Shown: in pieces, positions 36,592 through 49,700 of the stretch
How positions within the stretch are numbered: position 1 is the stretch's first letter
Layout of the letters: each line of letters starts with the position of its first letter
NCBI GenBank assembly: GCA_964036275.1
Contig: OZ038434.1
Coordinates: 29,313,925 to 29,377,924 of the forward strand
Source of the DNA: Litoditis marina
Taxonomy: Eukaryota > Nematoda > Chromadorea > Rhabditida > Rhabditidae
DNA: 64,000 nt
Direction of reading: 5' to 3'
Made by a program: the position numbers and the translations under genes
Notes under the pieces: model-generated
Told to the model about the DNA's origin: nothing
The model's input: only the letters and a program-made list of their open reading frames with translations
Databases searched by the model: none

Positions 36592-39500
36592 TCAGGAGAT
36601 GTTTTTATTGCACACACTTTCTCCGCCCTTCTCCTTCTGTTTCTTCTCATGCTCGACCATCCTCTTTTCCTTGATATGGCCGTTTAACCGGCCCCTCTTC
36701 GCACCTGCTTGGTCCCGAATGGGGGTGTACTGAAAATAAATAGAATGAATAGGAATAATTAGAATGAATGTCAAACGAGTAAAAAAAAATGTAATTGCTG
36801 AATGATTTTTTTCTACCTTTCTCCAACTGGTGGGCCACATCTCAACAATGCGGAACAGTGTGAAATGTCACGTGTTGAATCGCGTAAATAAATCTAACTA
36901 TATGTGAGCAGTGAGAAGATAAGAAGCGGTGGCGAGGAGTGATAAATACGAATTGACCACAGAACCCTGGTTTGTTCATTTGAGTGATTTTCTAGTTTCG
37001 GTTTCAGAGAAAACACAAAAAGGAAAAAACAGTCGAAGCAAAATGTAAAGGGTTACTTACCTTCTTCAACATGCTGTGATCTCTGGCAGCCCGTTCCTCC
37101 AACGAGTACTTGGCGTCCACATGCTTCATTCCCTGAACACACGCCACGTCTCTCTGTGAAATGAATGAATAAAAGAATGGAAAACGTGAAGTGAATCGCC
37201 GACGTGGAATAAGGTAATTTCGAACATCCTGAACAATAGAATTGGCTCACGCGCAAAGAGTTAGAAAAAGCTGGAAGGAAAACAAGGGAACTAGAAAACA
37301 CGGGGTTATAATTGTATTTATCTTACCTCTCTGGTGACTCGTGAGAGCTCCTCATCCTTCTTAGCCAGTTCGAGCCGAACTTCTTTCAGCTCACGCTCGC
37401 AACCGCTGTTCTTTTCTGCCTGCAAGAAAACACGCGTAAGCTACGTCGAATATAATGGGCAAATAAAACTACAAAATAGGAATGGCATAGGAATAGTATG
37501 CTAGAAAACACCTGCAGAGTCGTAAATATCTCACCTCTTTCTCAGCAGACAGAGCTCGTTTCTTCCAGAACTCCAGTTTCTCAAGCATGGTTCATTGTCC
37601 CTCTACCAGTTGTTCCAGCCGCGTTTGGTTGCGGAAGAACACTAACCCGGTGAGCTGCAAGAATATCATTGTATTCAGATGTTCACTGTACACTTAACTG
37701 TAGTAACGGTCAAGCGAAAGTTGATATCATCTTAGTGACTCTTTTTCTGAACAAACCTCATTGAAGAATGTTCAACAACCACAAAGTCGCATCTAACGTG
37801 TACAATCTATAGTATTTAAGTAGTATCTAAACAAATGATCTAAACATTAGTATGCAATCTAAACTAAATAGCATGCGAGAGTAAAAAAGGTTAAATAGCA
37901 AAATCTATAATAGTAAAATCTCACGGGGTGGTTTGCTGTCGTGGTGAGGGAGTTTCCGGGAGTGTAGGGGCCACGACGAGGCGGCAATGGTGAAGGAGAA
38001 GGCGTGCGGGAGTATTCCGATCTCTCCGTCGATGGAAAACGGTGGCTTCTCGGAGATCGGTGGCTTCTCGGAGAACGGTGGCTTCTCGGGGTATCGGTTC
38101 TGGATGAATCGTCACTCGAAGGAGAGCGGTGACGTCGATGATGAGATACCCGCAGGGGGGGGGGGATCTCCACGGGGAGGGGCTGGATGGGGAGCGGGAC
38201 GGAGCCATGGAGGGAGCGTGGCGGTCGTGGGTGCGGGATCTGATGGCAGGATACTCATCCTCTTGTGTATAGTCCTTCCTAAACAATACTGTATTGGAAA
38301 AATCCATGTTATTGTGCCATAGGGAGGGAGGAAAAGTGAGTGAGTGAGTGAGAGAGAAAGAGAGAGAGAGAGAGAGAGTGAGTGAGAGAGACAGAGGGAG
38401 AGAGAGATAGAAAGATAGAGAGAGACTAAGTGAGAGTGAGCAGGAGGACTGACCGAGGTGTTGAGAAATTTCCTTTTCCCGGCCTCCTATCTTTGTGCTT
38501 CTTCGAAACCTTTTTGTGCGTCCTGCAATCATAATCAACTGGAAAAATGATTAATGTTCAAGTTGAGAGGGAAAGAGAGAGAAAGAGAGAAAAAGAGAGG
38601 AAATAGAGAGAGAGAGAGTGAACGAAAGAAATAGAGAGAGAACGAGAGAAATAGAGAGAGAGAGAGCGAGAGAGAGAAAGATAGAGAGAACGAAGGAGAT
38701 AAAGAGAGGAAACGAGAGAGACAGAGAGAGAGAGATGACGAGAGAGAGAGAGAACGAAAGAAAGAGAGATGAAGAGAGAGAACGAGAGAGATGAAGAGAG
38801 GAAACGCAAGAGACAAAGAGAGAGAGGGAGATGAAGAAAGAGAACGAGAAAGAGAGAGAGTAGGAGAGAGACAAAGAGAGAGAACTAGGGAGTCAGAGAG
38901 AGAACGAGAAAGACAGAGACAGAGGGGAGGGAGGAAAGAGAGACCACCCTCTCTCTCTCTCTTAGTTAGAAGGGGGGGGGGGAAGAGAGGGAAAGGGAGA
39001 AAACGAGGGAGATATAAAGAGAGAGAGAGGGGGGAGGGGGAAGAGAGAGAGAGAGAGAGAGAAAGAAAAAATCTGACCTTTTGGGCTTCTCCCTTCTTGA
39101 GGTCAATTGGTGGATTTGGTAATCGGTCGAATTTCCTGGCACTGAAATTATATAGGATGAAAAGTTGTAACCTTCGCACTCACAAAGTCACAACGATAGG
39201 TATTGAAGGCGATACGTTAGCCTTTTGGAAAAGCACAGCGAAACACTAATTAACTAGGCTTATTATGGATATATGAAAGACCACACAAAATACCTTAGAT
39301 ACCTAGAAGTGGGAGAGTAGGTCTTTCGATAAGCTAGTAAACGCGCGAGCTACCTACATTTCTATGGGTTTGGAACAGGTTCCGGTTGGTTACCGGTCAA
39401 TTCCAGAAAACGGTGAACAACTTTGCTCACAAAATTTAACTTAATCCTAATCTACCGGCGACCAGCTGGCAAGGACGTGGGGGGAGGGGTGTTGGTGCGA

Positions 39501-39636
39501 GATGAACCCTCCCTCGAAGCGGTACAGAGGCGGGAATGACGGGACGGGCGCGGAGGAGCTCTACGGGGCGAGCTCGTGAGGCATCTCCAAGGGGAAGGGG
39601 ACCTAGACGGGGACCTGGCTGATAATGGAAAGAGCA
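36592..39636 (-). CDS. Arg/Ser-rich and coiled-coil protein gene with two frame breaks
   Basis: Minus-strand exons in order: 39636-39456, 39141-39078, 38538-38454, 38288-37925, 37654-37535, 37419-37327, 37153-37061, 36729-36592 (TGA). Junction phases agree throughout. The N-terminal part is Arg/Ser/Pro-rich (ARSPSRSPSPWR, then repeated PRSHRSPRSHR), resembling splicing-factor RS domains. The C-terminal part is a charged coiled coil (MLEKLEFWKKRALSAEKE, CERELKEVRLELAKKDEELS) with a basic end. I do not recognise the family and the true 5' end is unknown. There are two breaks. A run of 11 G at 38155-38165 divides exon 38288-37925 into two frames, both RS-rich. A TGA at 37594-37592 sits in frame between LEQLVEGQ and TMLEKLEFW. 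An ORF starting at the ATG at 37588 would give a 125-residue coiled-coil protein. Sequencing error, two genes, or a decaying gene are all possible. Confidence 0.6.
38335..38450. repeat. GA-rich microsatellite filling an intron of the Arg/Ser gene
   Basis: GAGAGA and GAGT repeats, so CT-rich on the gene's sense strand, occupying the 165-bp intron between 38453 and 38289. Confidence 0.95.
38569..39066. repeat. GA-rich microsatellite, about 500 bp, filling the next intron
   Basis: Long GAGAGAAA/GAACGAGA repeats interrupted by CTCTCTCTCT at 38948-38960. They occupy nearly the whole intron between 39077 and 38539 and again read as CT on the sense strand. Ser/Leu/Phe and Arg/Glu frames here are artefacts. 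Confidence 0.95.
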
Positions 39637-39958
39637 CTAGAGTGTGAAACGTAGGAACTCACTTGTTGGTGGTTAGAGCCTCTCAAGTTAGTCTCCCGGT
39701 TTCTTGTGGAATCGGCTTATACTGAATGCGAGAACGCGTTTCCAGGAAATTTTATCTGGCTGTTCGAAGACGGGGAAATCATTCACGAAAACATGTTACT
39801 CGCAGATTTTCCGGCAATAATAAATAACAAAATCGTGGTGTTGAATGTTTTGAGTGTTCGCTAAGTTCTTACCAATTCAATTGAGTTCCTTATGCATAGT
39901 ATGTATTCATTCAACTGGTTAATGATTCTCAAGGTTAAGTTTTTTGGTACTACTAACT

Positions 39959-40233
39959 GGTGAATTCTATATCTAACCTGGTTTTTAGGTAACCTAACCC
40001 TTTTCTGGTAACCTATTTTTCAGATTACTTCGGTAGGTAACCGGTTGGTAACCTAAAATGAAAAACCGGTTACCTGTTTTTCTAAGGCAAAATGTGGTTT
40101 TTACCGTTAGTTTGAACGGTAACCGGATTTTAGTTTCAGGTTACTTTCAGGTTACCTACCAAGGTCACCTCAAAAATAGGTTACCAAAAAAGGGTTAGGT
40201 TACCTAAAAACCCGGTTAGTTGTAGAATTGGCC
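39959..40233. mobile_element. GGTAACC-word palindromic MITE (family A), intact, 9-bp duplication
   Basis: A 275-bp element from GGTGAATTCTATATCTAACC to GGTTAGTTGTAGAATTGGCC, flanked by CTACTAACT at 39950-39958 and 40234-40242. The interior is a long palindrome: GTTTTTAGGTAACCTAACCC against GGGTTAGGTTACCTAAAAAC, with a centre around CAAAATGTGGTTTTTACCGT. It is the best-preserved reference copy. Confidence 0.93.
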
Positions 40234-40920
40234 CTACTAACTACTGCCACGCGGTTTAGAATCTATTTAGCTTTCTCAAGATAGCCCGACGCTAGAATAA
40301 CCGGGAACGACGGCGCTGAATATGGTATGGACTAGGGTTGTTAAAGTCAAACTCGAAACTCGAATTGACTCCAAAAACGAAGTTTCGAACTCGATTAAAG
40401 GGACCGTAGCTCTATAATGTGCAATGTAAGATGTTTTGGGAAAATAAAAAAAGTCATTTATTCTGTTTTGAGATGAAAGTTTCACACGTTACATACAGAA
40501 AATGCAGAAAACCACATTATTGCGTAGCAAATTAGAAGCCAACAGAATTTGGGTTACTGTAATGCACCAATCCTTGATCTCTCACTTTTCATGATATCTA
40601 CAAACCCTCTGTCACATCTTTGATTGTGGTAATTTTGGCAATGTTTTGAATATGGTTTTGTATTTTTATGGACGTTTTCAAAATTTTGTACGTAGATGAA
40701 CTCGGCGGTGTATGTACGTGCGCGTGGTCGCGTCGCATTTTCGAGAACACGGAGCAAAATAGGACGTTGAGACCTAGATGAATGATTGTGATTTTTTAAT
40801 GTTAACAATATCGACTAATCAGCTCGAACCTCCAAATTAAAGAGAAACGGTCCCTCTAACAAACCTAGCATGGTCTCACATGTTTGTAGAATCAACTAGT
40901 AAAAGAACACAGACAATGGG

Positions 40921-41160
40921 GAGGCCAATTACACAAGCAAACGGGTTGCATGTGTACAAAACTATTGGTTGCTTCCAAATGCAACCAAAATTACATTACA
41001 CAACCAAAATATCACTGTTTTCAATGTCCATACATCGTGATCTCATCAATCTTTGATTGTCTCTGATACATATGGATGAATAAATTATTATTATTTAGAC
41101 ACGTGTGGTTACATTGCGAAGCAACCAATAGTTCTGTACACATGCAACCAACCTGGTTGT
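40921..41160. mobile_element. GGTTGC-word element (family C), copy 1
   Basis: It starts GGCCAATTACACAAGCAAACG, then GGTTGCATGTGTACA. The right side mirrors this (TGTACACATGCAACCAACCTG). About 100 bp of unrelated sequence lies between. It shares its terminus with families A and B. Confidence 0.65.
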
Positions 41161-43782
41161 AATACCACAAAATTAGGATATCTCTTAAGGAAACCTCAGA
41201 GAGAACAACAAAACACGAGTAGAGCATAATGAGAAGTGAGCTCGGTAGTCTTCTTTCTGCCACGTTTCCTCCCAGTTGGCACGTAGACATTTGCACGTGC
41301 ACAGTCGTATGCAAATGTGATACCACTGTCCGATTAGCATATCACATACGTCAGAACATGCTTATTGAACATGTGACTTCCAACAGAACATGTGCCACTC
41401 CGAACGGGTAAATGGAGAGAAAGGCGGAAAACTAGAGGAACAACTTCAAAACTGAGTTTTCCCGTACCAAAATCAAAATTGCGTCGACAATTTTTCTCTG
41501 TGCGAGCAGGATCGAAATATTTGAAACTATCCAAAAAGAAGAGTTTGCCATTTTCCGTTGCTAGTTTCAAACGTTTTATATCATAACAACTCGACGTTTG
41601 TACTATACTACTGTGTTACTTCTACTATATTTAACTGTTGTTCTATCCTGTGATTATTGTCCCCAATTCGTGAAGTACGTCTACAATATTACCTCCACAA
41701 TTTGATTTCTCATCTTTAAAGTTATCTATTTTCAAGTATGTCTCAGTTTTTATCACACGCTTCACTTGAGTAATAAATTCATTCCTTCATTCATTCAAAA
41801 AAAAAAGAGGCAATGACTCTCATTCGTACCCTCTACATGGGTGAAAAGTTACGAACCTGAAAGTTGAATTTCAGATCTTCTAGCATACGTACTCAGAAAA
41901 TCATAGTTGTAATCGTTGGTTGCATTGTATGAATCGTCCACGAGAAGATAAGATGTTTTTGTTGGAAGTGGTGACGGTGGATAGTAGGGCATGGAGAATA
42001 GTTCAAATCATACCTACTGAGACTCCTACAGTACACTTTTACATTCACCATGCATGGGCATGTGTTGTTTGTAAATGATCTATCCGAAAACAAATAATTA
42101 TGTTCGTGCCATCAGTATTCTCTCTCCTAAGGTAACCTGAACCAAGGGTTATCAAAAACCGGTTTGTTGCCAAAAAAAAACCTGTTGGCACATACCGTAT
42201 TCTTCTCAGTTACGCGCCTGTTGTGACCTTTTGTTCACCATCTATGGGTTGTGTAAAGATTAGGCCTTTTTCGATGCCTGTCAAGATCAAGTAGTTGATT
42301 GAACAGAAATAGGATAACTAGAAGAAAGTTATTACAAAAATGAACAAATGAACCGAGATTGATATAAACCATCTATATTGACTATGTTGATTGAGAACTA
42401 ATCCAGTTTGGAATTTGATCTGAGAGAAAGCACAGGTTTTGAATTACGTCCAGAATGCAAACTACAATTCACATCAAAACAAGACAATGGACACTGTTGT
42501 CAACATGTCAACAATGCTGGGTTCGAAATGTATAAAGTCGAAAAAAATATATGATTTCTCGTAACCTGCAAAATCTTATATTCTTTCCCTGGAAATTTGA
42601 AACCTCAAACATTTTGAAATTTGAAAGACATATTCCAAGACCTTTTAAGAAGAGTACGATTTCGAGAGAACTTTAATAAGGGTAACAAAAGTAAACCGTA
42701 CATTGGAAAGGCGGTTGAAAAAACACAATGGTGACGAAAGCATGCAATATATAATTGAGTGGTTGTAAGATTTTAACACAAAATATACCGGAAATCTACG
42801 TTGGTTTATTTAATTCAGAAAATGGTTGGCATAAAACGAAGTGGCTTCCACTAAGACAACTGAAATATGCACAACAATTACAACATTACAAATAAGGGGA
42901 AATACAGTTTAAGGTCAATTCTAGACTACGGCGGGATTCATCGACTGCAATCTTTTGGGATGGAAAAACTTAAATTCACCGAAAACGTCATTTCCCTTAC
43001 TAAATCCTGTGAATAATGAATAATTTGTACAACTGATCATGGAAAAAGTGAAACAATAACTGATGAGACATGAGAAAACAAAACAAACATTTTAACAACA
43101 CCAACAAAATATGAAGAGTCACACATGTTATCATTAAAAGCAGGCACACAAAGGGTAAAATACCGTATTCACGTACATCCGAGCACTTTTCACCCAACCT
43201 GCGTCTCCTCGAACACACACTATTTCTCTGATCAGACATTTCGCCGGGATACGCGAGAGACGCAGAGTGGTATGAGTCCGGAGAAGTACTAGTATACGTT
43301 TACGAGTTTACGTACTAAGATGAACAAAGGTATAGATAGTTTAGTTTTCAGTACTTGTAACCTTTCACGGTAAGATAGTGGATAAGTTCCTTGGAATTAA
43401 GCCGTTTTCAAAAAAAATTGACTATGATTTGTCCTTTTTCAACCAAATTTCAAAAAGTTTTACATTAGAGAATCCCATTCAAGTATTGATGGAAGTACTG
43501 TGAAAGGTTACAGGAGTATAGCACGCAATGTAGGTAGAGTAATCAAAGGAGAATAATGTAACCAAAGCTGAGGTAATTGCCAGTTGCATACATTTGACAC
43601 AGGGGAGATGTCACTAGGAAAGAAAGTAACCTGGAAAATCTCAGTAAACTGAACCGCAAAAGTGATTACAACGCACGAAACTAACGATAGAACGAAACTT
43701 AACGCAAATTAACTGGTTACATTGAGTTTACGTAAACAGGGAGAGTCGTATTCATGAGAGTTCAACCAGCCTTGAGCTTACT

Positions 43783-46700
43783 CTAAATGTCCAGCATTCT
43801 CTCCAGAAGAGAACTTTTGACGTCGGAACTCAGCTTGGAGTAGACATCAGACTTCTTTACTTTGTCAATCGCACCGCGAGTTTTGAGCTGGGCAAAGCAC
43901 CACTCCTGGAAAATGGTATTGTTAAAAGGTACTCTTTTCAAAAAAAATATTCTTAAAGCAGGAAGATTATGTGAACCAATCCCGTGTCAACGGTCCTTTA
44001 AACTGCAATTGAAAAATGTATTGCAGTTTGACGGACTGTAGCGTCGTGATTGGACCACATAATCGTCCTGCTTTGAGACGATTTATTATCGAACATTCCA
44101 AGTACAAACTAGTTGAGTTGTCTTTACCTAACTATATTGAACTGAAGAATTTTGCCGCCGCACATACAACCTTATATTGGAAAACCAAGAAAACCACGTT
44201 CCCTTTAATTTGTTGGAAGTAGGTCCAGCTTTTTTATTATTGGTAACACAGAATGTATGTGTTTGACGTCGTTGCTTCCAGCTGTCAACCCTTGCCGCCA
44301 GGGATGACCAAAGTTGGTACGCGGACAACTTTTTCAGGGGGGGGGGGGTCGTTTTCGGCCCAACATTCGAGAAAATAATAGAAATTCGGGACGATTTTGA
44401 TAAGTTCAATCTTCGAATTGGAATATTTTGGGTTCAGAAAGCTTGTTTTTGACTGTTTACCATCGACTTTTGATTTTTGAGGGGGGGGGGTCGTTCCGGT
44501 TGTCAGGCCGGTCAAAATTTTGGTCATCCCTGCTTGCCGCCAGTCATACGTATACACGACTGTTCACAATGATTATGAGCCAGAAAATGAAATGAGTAGT
44601 ATAATTCATTCTGGTACGCGTTGCAGTTTGCAGAATTCACAAATATAGCTGACCATTTCCAAAATGCGACCGAAAAGAAGTAGACGTCCTAGGCTGATCA
44701 GTTTATTTATCATGAGATGCAACCAACCTGAAGATCGATCATATGGTAGAGAGAGGACCAGTGCAGCTTGAGGAAAATGTCCGTTTTCGAGGCCTGGGAC
44801 ATGAGGAATTTCTCGCAGTCCTTCAAAACTCCCTCGAACATGAATCTATCGGCAAGAACCATGATCAACTCGACATTATCGTCTGAAAACAACTAATGAA
44901 AATATTGTTCTTGTTATTCTAGAATATATTATTATTATTACTATTATCATCAGTAATTAGAAGACTAAGGACTTTACTGTAGTTTTCTCACTACACGCCA
45001 AATGTTACGAGTTTAGACTGAAATACGGCGGGTTCAAACTACAAACACAGCGTGTTAAGACCACATTGGCTTGCTTTGGAAATAGTAAAACCCTGATACT
45101 ATAATATTGTCTGATATCTCGTTCTGAAGTTCTGCTAGGCTCATAGTGTGAACTTCTCTCGGTTGGGACTTATTAAAAACAGGTGTTCACACATCAAACT
45201 ACAAAATATGTGGTCACACCCAGGTCTTTCTGAATCTGATTCGAGAGATTCTACAACATTAAAGCAGGACGATTATGTGGACTAATACCGTGTCAACGGT
45301 CCTTTAAACTGCAACTAAAAAATGTATTGCAGTTTAAAGGACTGAAGTGTTAGGATTGGACCACATAATCGTGCTTCTTTGAAGGACAAATTTAAATATG
45401 CTAAGATGAAGCAATAACACGGCACCTGTGACCTCCTTTCTGGCAGGATATACGATTTGCAAGAGCTCAACAAACGCATTCTTCTCCACATCCACAATTT
45501 CCTCGAGAGAAATTCCATTTTCATCTTTCTTCATGGTTTCCAGGCGATTTTGCGTAGCAGAAAAGTACTCCGAATGATAGGACAGGAACTAAAAGAAAAT
45601 TCTTAGAGAGAAAAATTGGGAACGCAACATCGAAACTCTTCCATTCGCGGTTTTTGGTTTCAGGTTACCTTTCGGCTACCTGCTCAGGTGGTGGTGGTGG
45701 GGTCAACGAACAACCCGGTTGAATGATATACAATTCACCTCAATAAGTTGTTGTTTTCAGTTGAGCTGTTAATAACGCGCACAAGTGCCTATTACCACCC
45801 TCAACGCAAAACGTTCTACGGCCAATATTAATATGTTGTGGATTGCAGAGTGAAAACGTGACAACGAATTAACTAGGCCAACATCTATTAACTATGTTAT
45901 GGCAATGAAAAGCAAGTAATTGAAAAAAAAACTTACGTTACAATCCATGTACACACTATCGTCTCCAAATTTAAACACCAAGTTCGATTCTTGGCTTGGC
46001 TCATTGAAATCAAACGAGAACGACTTGCGACATCTGCAAGACATGTACTATAATTCTGTTATACTCAAAGAAAATTTTTGATTGACATCTCAGTTATACC
46101 AACTCGCATTTATGGAACCTGGCCTGAAGTTCGTCAACAAGATTTTGACTAGATAAATTTTGGATAGATATTCTCATCACACAGCAGAAAGATGTGACCA
46201 TTTCAAGAAAGGAATTCCGTTTGTTATCTTAAATACGTGAAACCTCTGTCCGTGCAACAGAAATGAGCGGAAACTGATTTTGGTCGAAACTCATCGTCAA
46301 CATACCCAAATGGCCAAATTATAATAAACGAACGATATATGATACAAGTCCTCTGCTTCTCTACAACCGACTAACATTTCCAGCACCCAACATACTGTAA
46401 ACGGATACAAATGTAAAAACGGACCACACTGTCCAGTAACTCACCTAAATCCTACGATTTGTGTGACGGTGAACTCCAGTTCCACATTCACTTCCGTTCG
46501 AACTTCCTCGTTCTCTTCCGGATCTTCCAAGAGCAGGCCCCAAAAATCTCGGTCAAACCAGTGCCCACAACCACTATTCGCAGCATCGTAAGAACATGCC
46601 TCCAGAACGGACTGAAATGGAAGTATTAAACATGTGCCCAGTGAGAAACTAAGTCAATATCGACTTATAGTCAACTTAAAAAATTCAATTAAAAATGGAA

Positions 46701-49700
46701 TGAAGCTACAATAAAAAACATAGAATGCTGTTTTGAACACACTAAGTGTTTTCTAATGGCAGTTGTGTAGAAATGACGTCATTCAAATTCCGTTCAAGGA
46801 GAGCGAGTGTGAAGCTATACCGGCTTGTTATGTGTTCTCCGTTTGAAAACTTCCTCCTACTACCCGTGAAACTCTTCTTACTTCTTTGTGGCAGTGCAAG
46901 AAATTTTGGAATGAGTTGATTTTCGCAAAACTAAGCCGATATTTGAGGGAGCCGATACTTTTGTCGCCGCTCCGCACGGAAGTCATTTTCGCGAGAGGTT
47001 CAACCTTATAACTCCGCTCATCAATTTTGACTTGGACTTTGGACCCAATATCTCGTAGACGTATGTTCTCTCGGTATTCCATGCGAATACAGTAAAATGG
47101 TTTAGAAAAATGCAATAAATTGATGAAGGAAAATACAATAAATTGTGTTGGAATGTCTACAGACCTGTGAACAGAAACTAATCTGCGCACGGTGTATTCA
47201 AAAGTTGTTGCATTATTACCAGCATTTTTCGATTTTTTATACGTAACTCGTTCGCGGTGTACATAAGGAAAAGCTATGTTTGAAATTGGCTTTTTAAACT
47301 TTATATAATGGAACAAGGACAACAATTCAAATATTTGTGAATGACGCACCGTTCTCGTTCCACCATTTTCAGAAGAAAATACGTAACGGCAACAGGTGTC
47401 AAAGTTCCAATGTTTGGCGTACATCTGCACTGCAGGAACAATTGTATAGAACAACAATCAATTCTACAAGGCATCAACAACTAATCGTTTTCTGATCTTT
47501 ATATATGATTATACACATATTTCGCGCGGATGTGAACTATTGAGTTGGAAAATATTTCACTATTTCTGCTGCTTGCAAGCCACAAATTGGTGCGTGCCAT
47601 TGACCATAACCATACCAAAACCAAAGTATTGAAGTGTGACCATTCTTCAAACTGAAACCCGAGTTTCGTTACAAATACGTCGATACTTTTCGGGTCAGAA
47701 AGAGACTAGATTTACCATAATTTCGTAGAATTGAAAACTTTTCTGTTATGACATCCGCCCAGTTTGTCTCACAGTGTGTATTTTCACTAGTATGACTGTG
47801 AACTTGACGTTGAGTGTGGTTCCAATCAACTGGGTGAATTCTATATGTAACCGGGTTTTTTGGTAACCTAACCGGTCGGTAACCGAAAATGAAAAACAGG
47901 TTACCTGTTTTTCCAACGCAAAATGTGGTTTTCACCGTTGATTTGTACGGTGACCGGATTTTAGTTTTAGGCTACCTCACGGTGAGACCGCTCGACAAAA
48001 ACGGTCCAAGTGAAAAAACAGAGGAAAGACAAAACCGCACCGCGTATAATGCACGAGCGGTTTTAATAATGGAGCGCACTTTCTGATAAATTAAATGCAA
48101 ATTTCAACCAAGCATCGTGCCAAAAAGCTACAGTACATTTTTTCCGCGCGGGTACGCGCCCTGTCTAGGCTGATGACCGGCCGCATTTCAATTGGCGGGG
48201 TAAGCCGTTTTTCAACTGCGGGCAAAACTCCAAATAATTGGGGAGCGGTCTCACCGTGACCTGCCGGTTTTGGCCTGTTTCCAGTAACCACTTTGGAACC
48301 GATTCTTACACCGCCTTTTGGAAAAAAAATACGCGATTATCACGTGTTGAACAAACGCGTTCCTAACAAGTGCAATGCAGTTAACGAAACATCAGGTGAA
48401 ATCGTCAAATAAAGAATTCACCCAAACGGTTCACTTACTTTTTGGTCAATGCTAACATCGATACTCACTCCTCCCCGACTGTTCATTCTTTGCTTAACCG
48501 TCCTGCAATAAGAAGAACGTTTGTTTGAGAAAAATTTGGTGAACAACGCAATCCACAACACAACCTATGAATAACGAACCCGGCAGCAAAATTCATGACA
48601 AAAACAAATATAATTTGTCATTCTCCAGCAAATCCAGAAATATAAACCTGTATTGCGACTGACCAAAATCTATACCATTGGAGATCAAGTAATTAGAACT
48701 ATTTAAAATAACCGTCACAACTAGAGAACGTCATGTTTTATATTATGTTTTATAGGACGTTTGGTATTTATGGTCCGAAAATATGAAAAGAGCACGAATC
48801 GAGCAGAAATCTGTTTAAAGAGGACGATAATGTGGACCAATCCCGTGTCAATGGTCCTTAAAACTGCACTTGAAAAATGTATTGCAGTTTAAAGGACTGA
48901 AGCGTTCGGATCGGACCACATAACCGTCCATCTTCAACACAACTTACCAGTGGAATCCTGCCAGAGAAAACTGGTAGCGAACGGGTTCGGCGGTCGTTGT
49001 CACAATTCCATTCTCTTTCTTCGAGACAAACTCCATTTTCTTACTGGTTTTGATGGTGTGTTCTTTCTCAACGAGTCTCAGTTTGGGGAAGGTCTTTACT
49101 GGAGAAGCTGGCTGCAAATAATTACACTGATCAAATGTCAAATCATACTCCAGAAAAAAAGAGCCCCCAAAAAGAAAAAAAAGAAAAAAAGAAGAGCTAT
49201 ATAAAGAAAACTACTGACATTTAAAAAAAAGAGTTTTCCCGATCCCAATCTTTCTGGTTATTCGATCCACATCACCAGTTGTAGAAGGTCCTTGAGAGAC
49301 CGATTGAGCTGTTAACAGTTCACTAACACACACACTATTTGGGTGTGACTATTTCACAAAGGGAAACCCGTTTATTGATTCAACCTTCATCGATTTAAAT
49401 ACGTGACACTCCATGAAATGGTCCGAAAATATCCCTTTTTGAAGTTTTTTCTGGCTATTCGAACAGTTTCACTGTAACGCGAGTCCATCTGTGTATATTT
49501 TCCCACTACGGATCCGTTTACGAGTAACTGCTACATGCTTCAAGGCTAAAAAAAACTCTCGTGAACTGAATTTAATAAGACTGAATTGAATTTAGAATTT
49601 GAACAGTCTGAAGCCCAGCAAATTAACTATTTTCACTCAAAATTTTGAAATTTGATTAATCGGCTAAATATACAGACACACTTTTCCTGTGTGAGTGTAC

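Larger units (their letters stand above)
39637..43782. other. Region between the Arg/Ser gene and the BTB gene
   Basis: It contains the GGTAACC-word element at 39959-40233, a partial TAGGGTTGTTAA / TCGAA element at 40333-40405, the GGTTGC-word element at 40921-41160, and a fragment of the CGTATGCTAGAAG family at 41877-41890 with a diverged relative at 43190-43280. No credible exons found. The upstream exons and promoter of the Arg/Ser gene could be here unrecognised. Confidence 0.5.
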
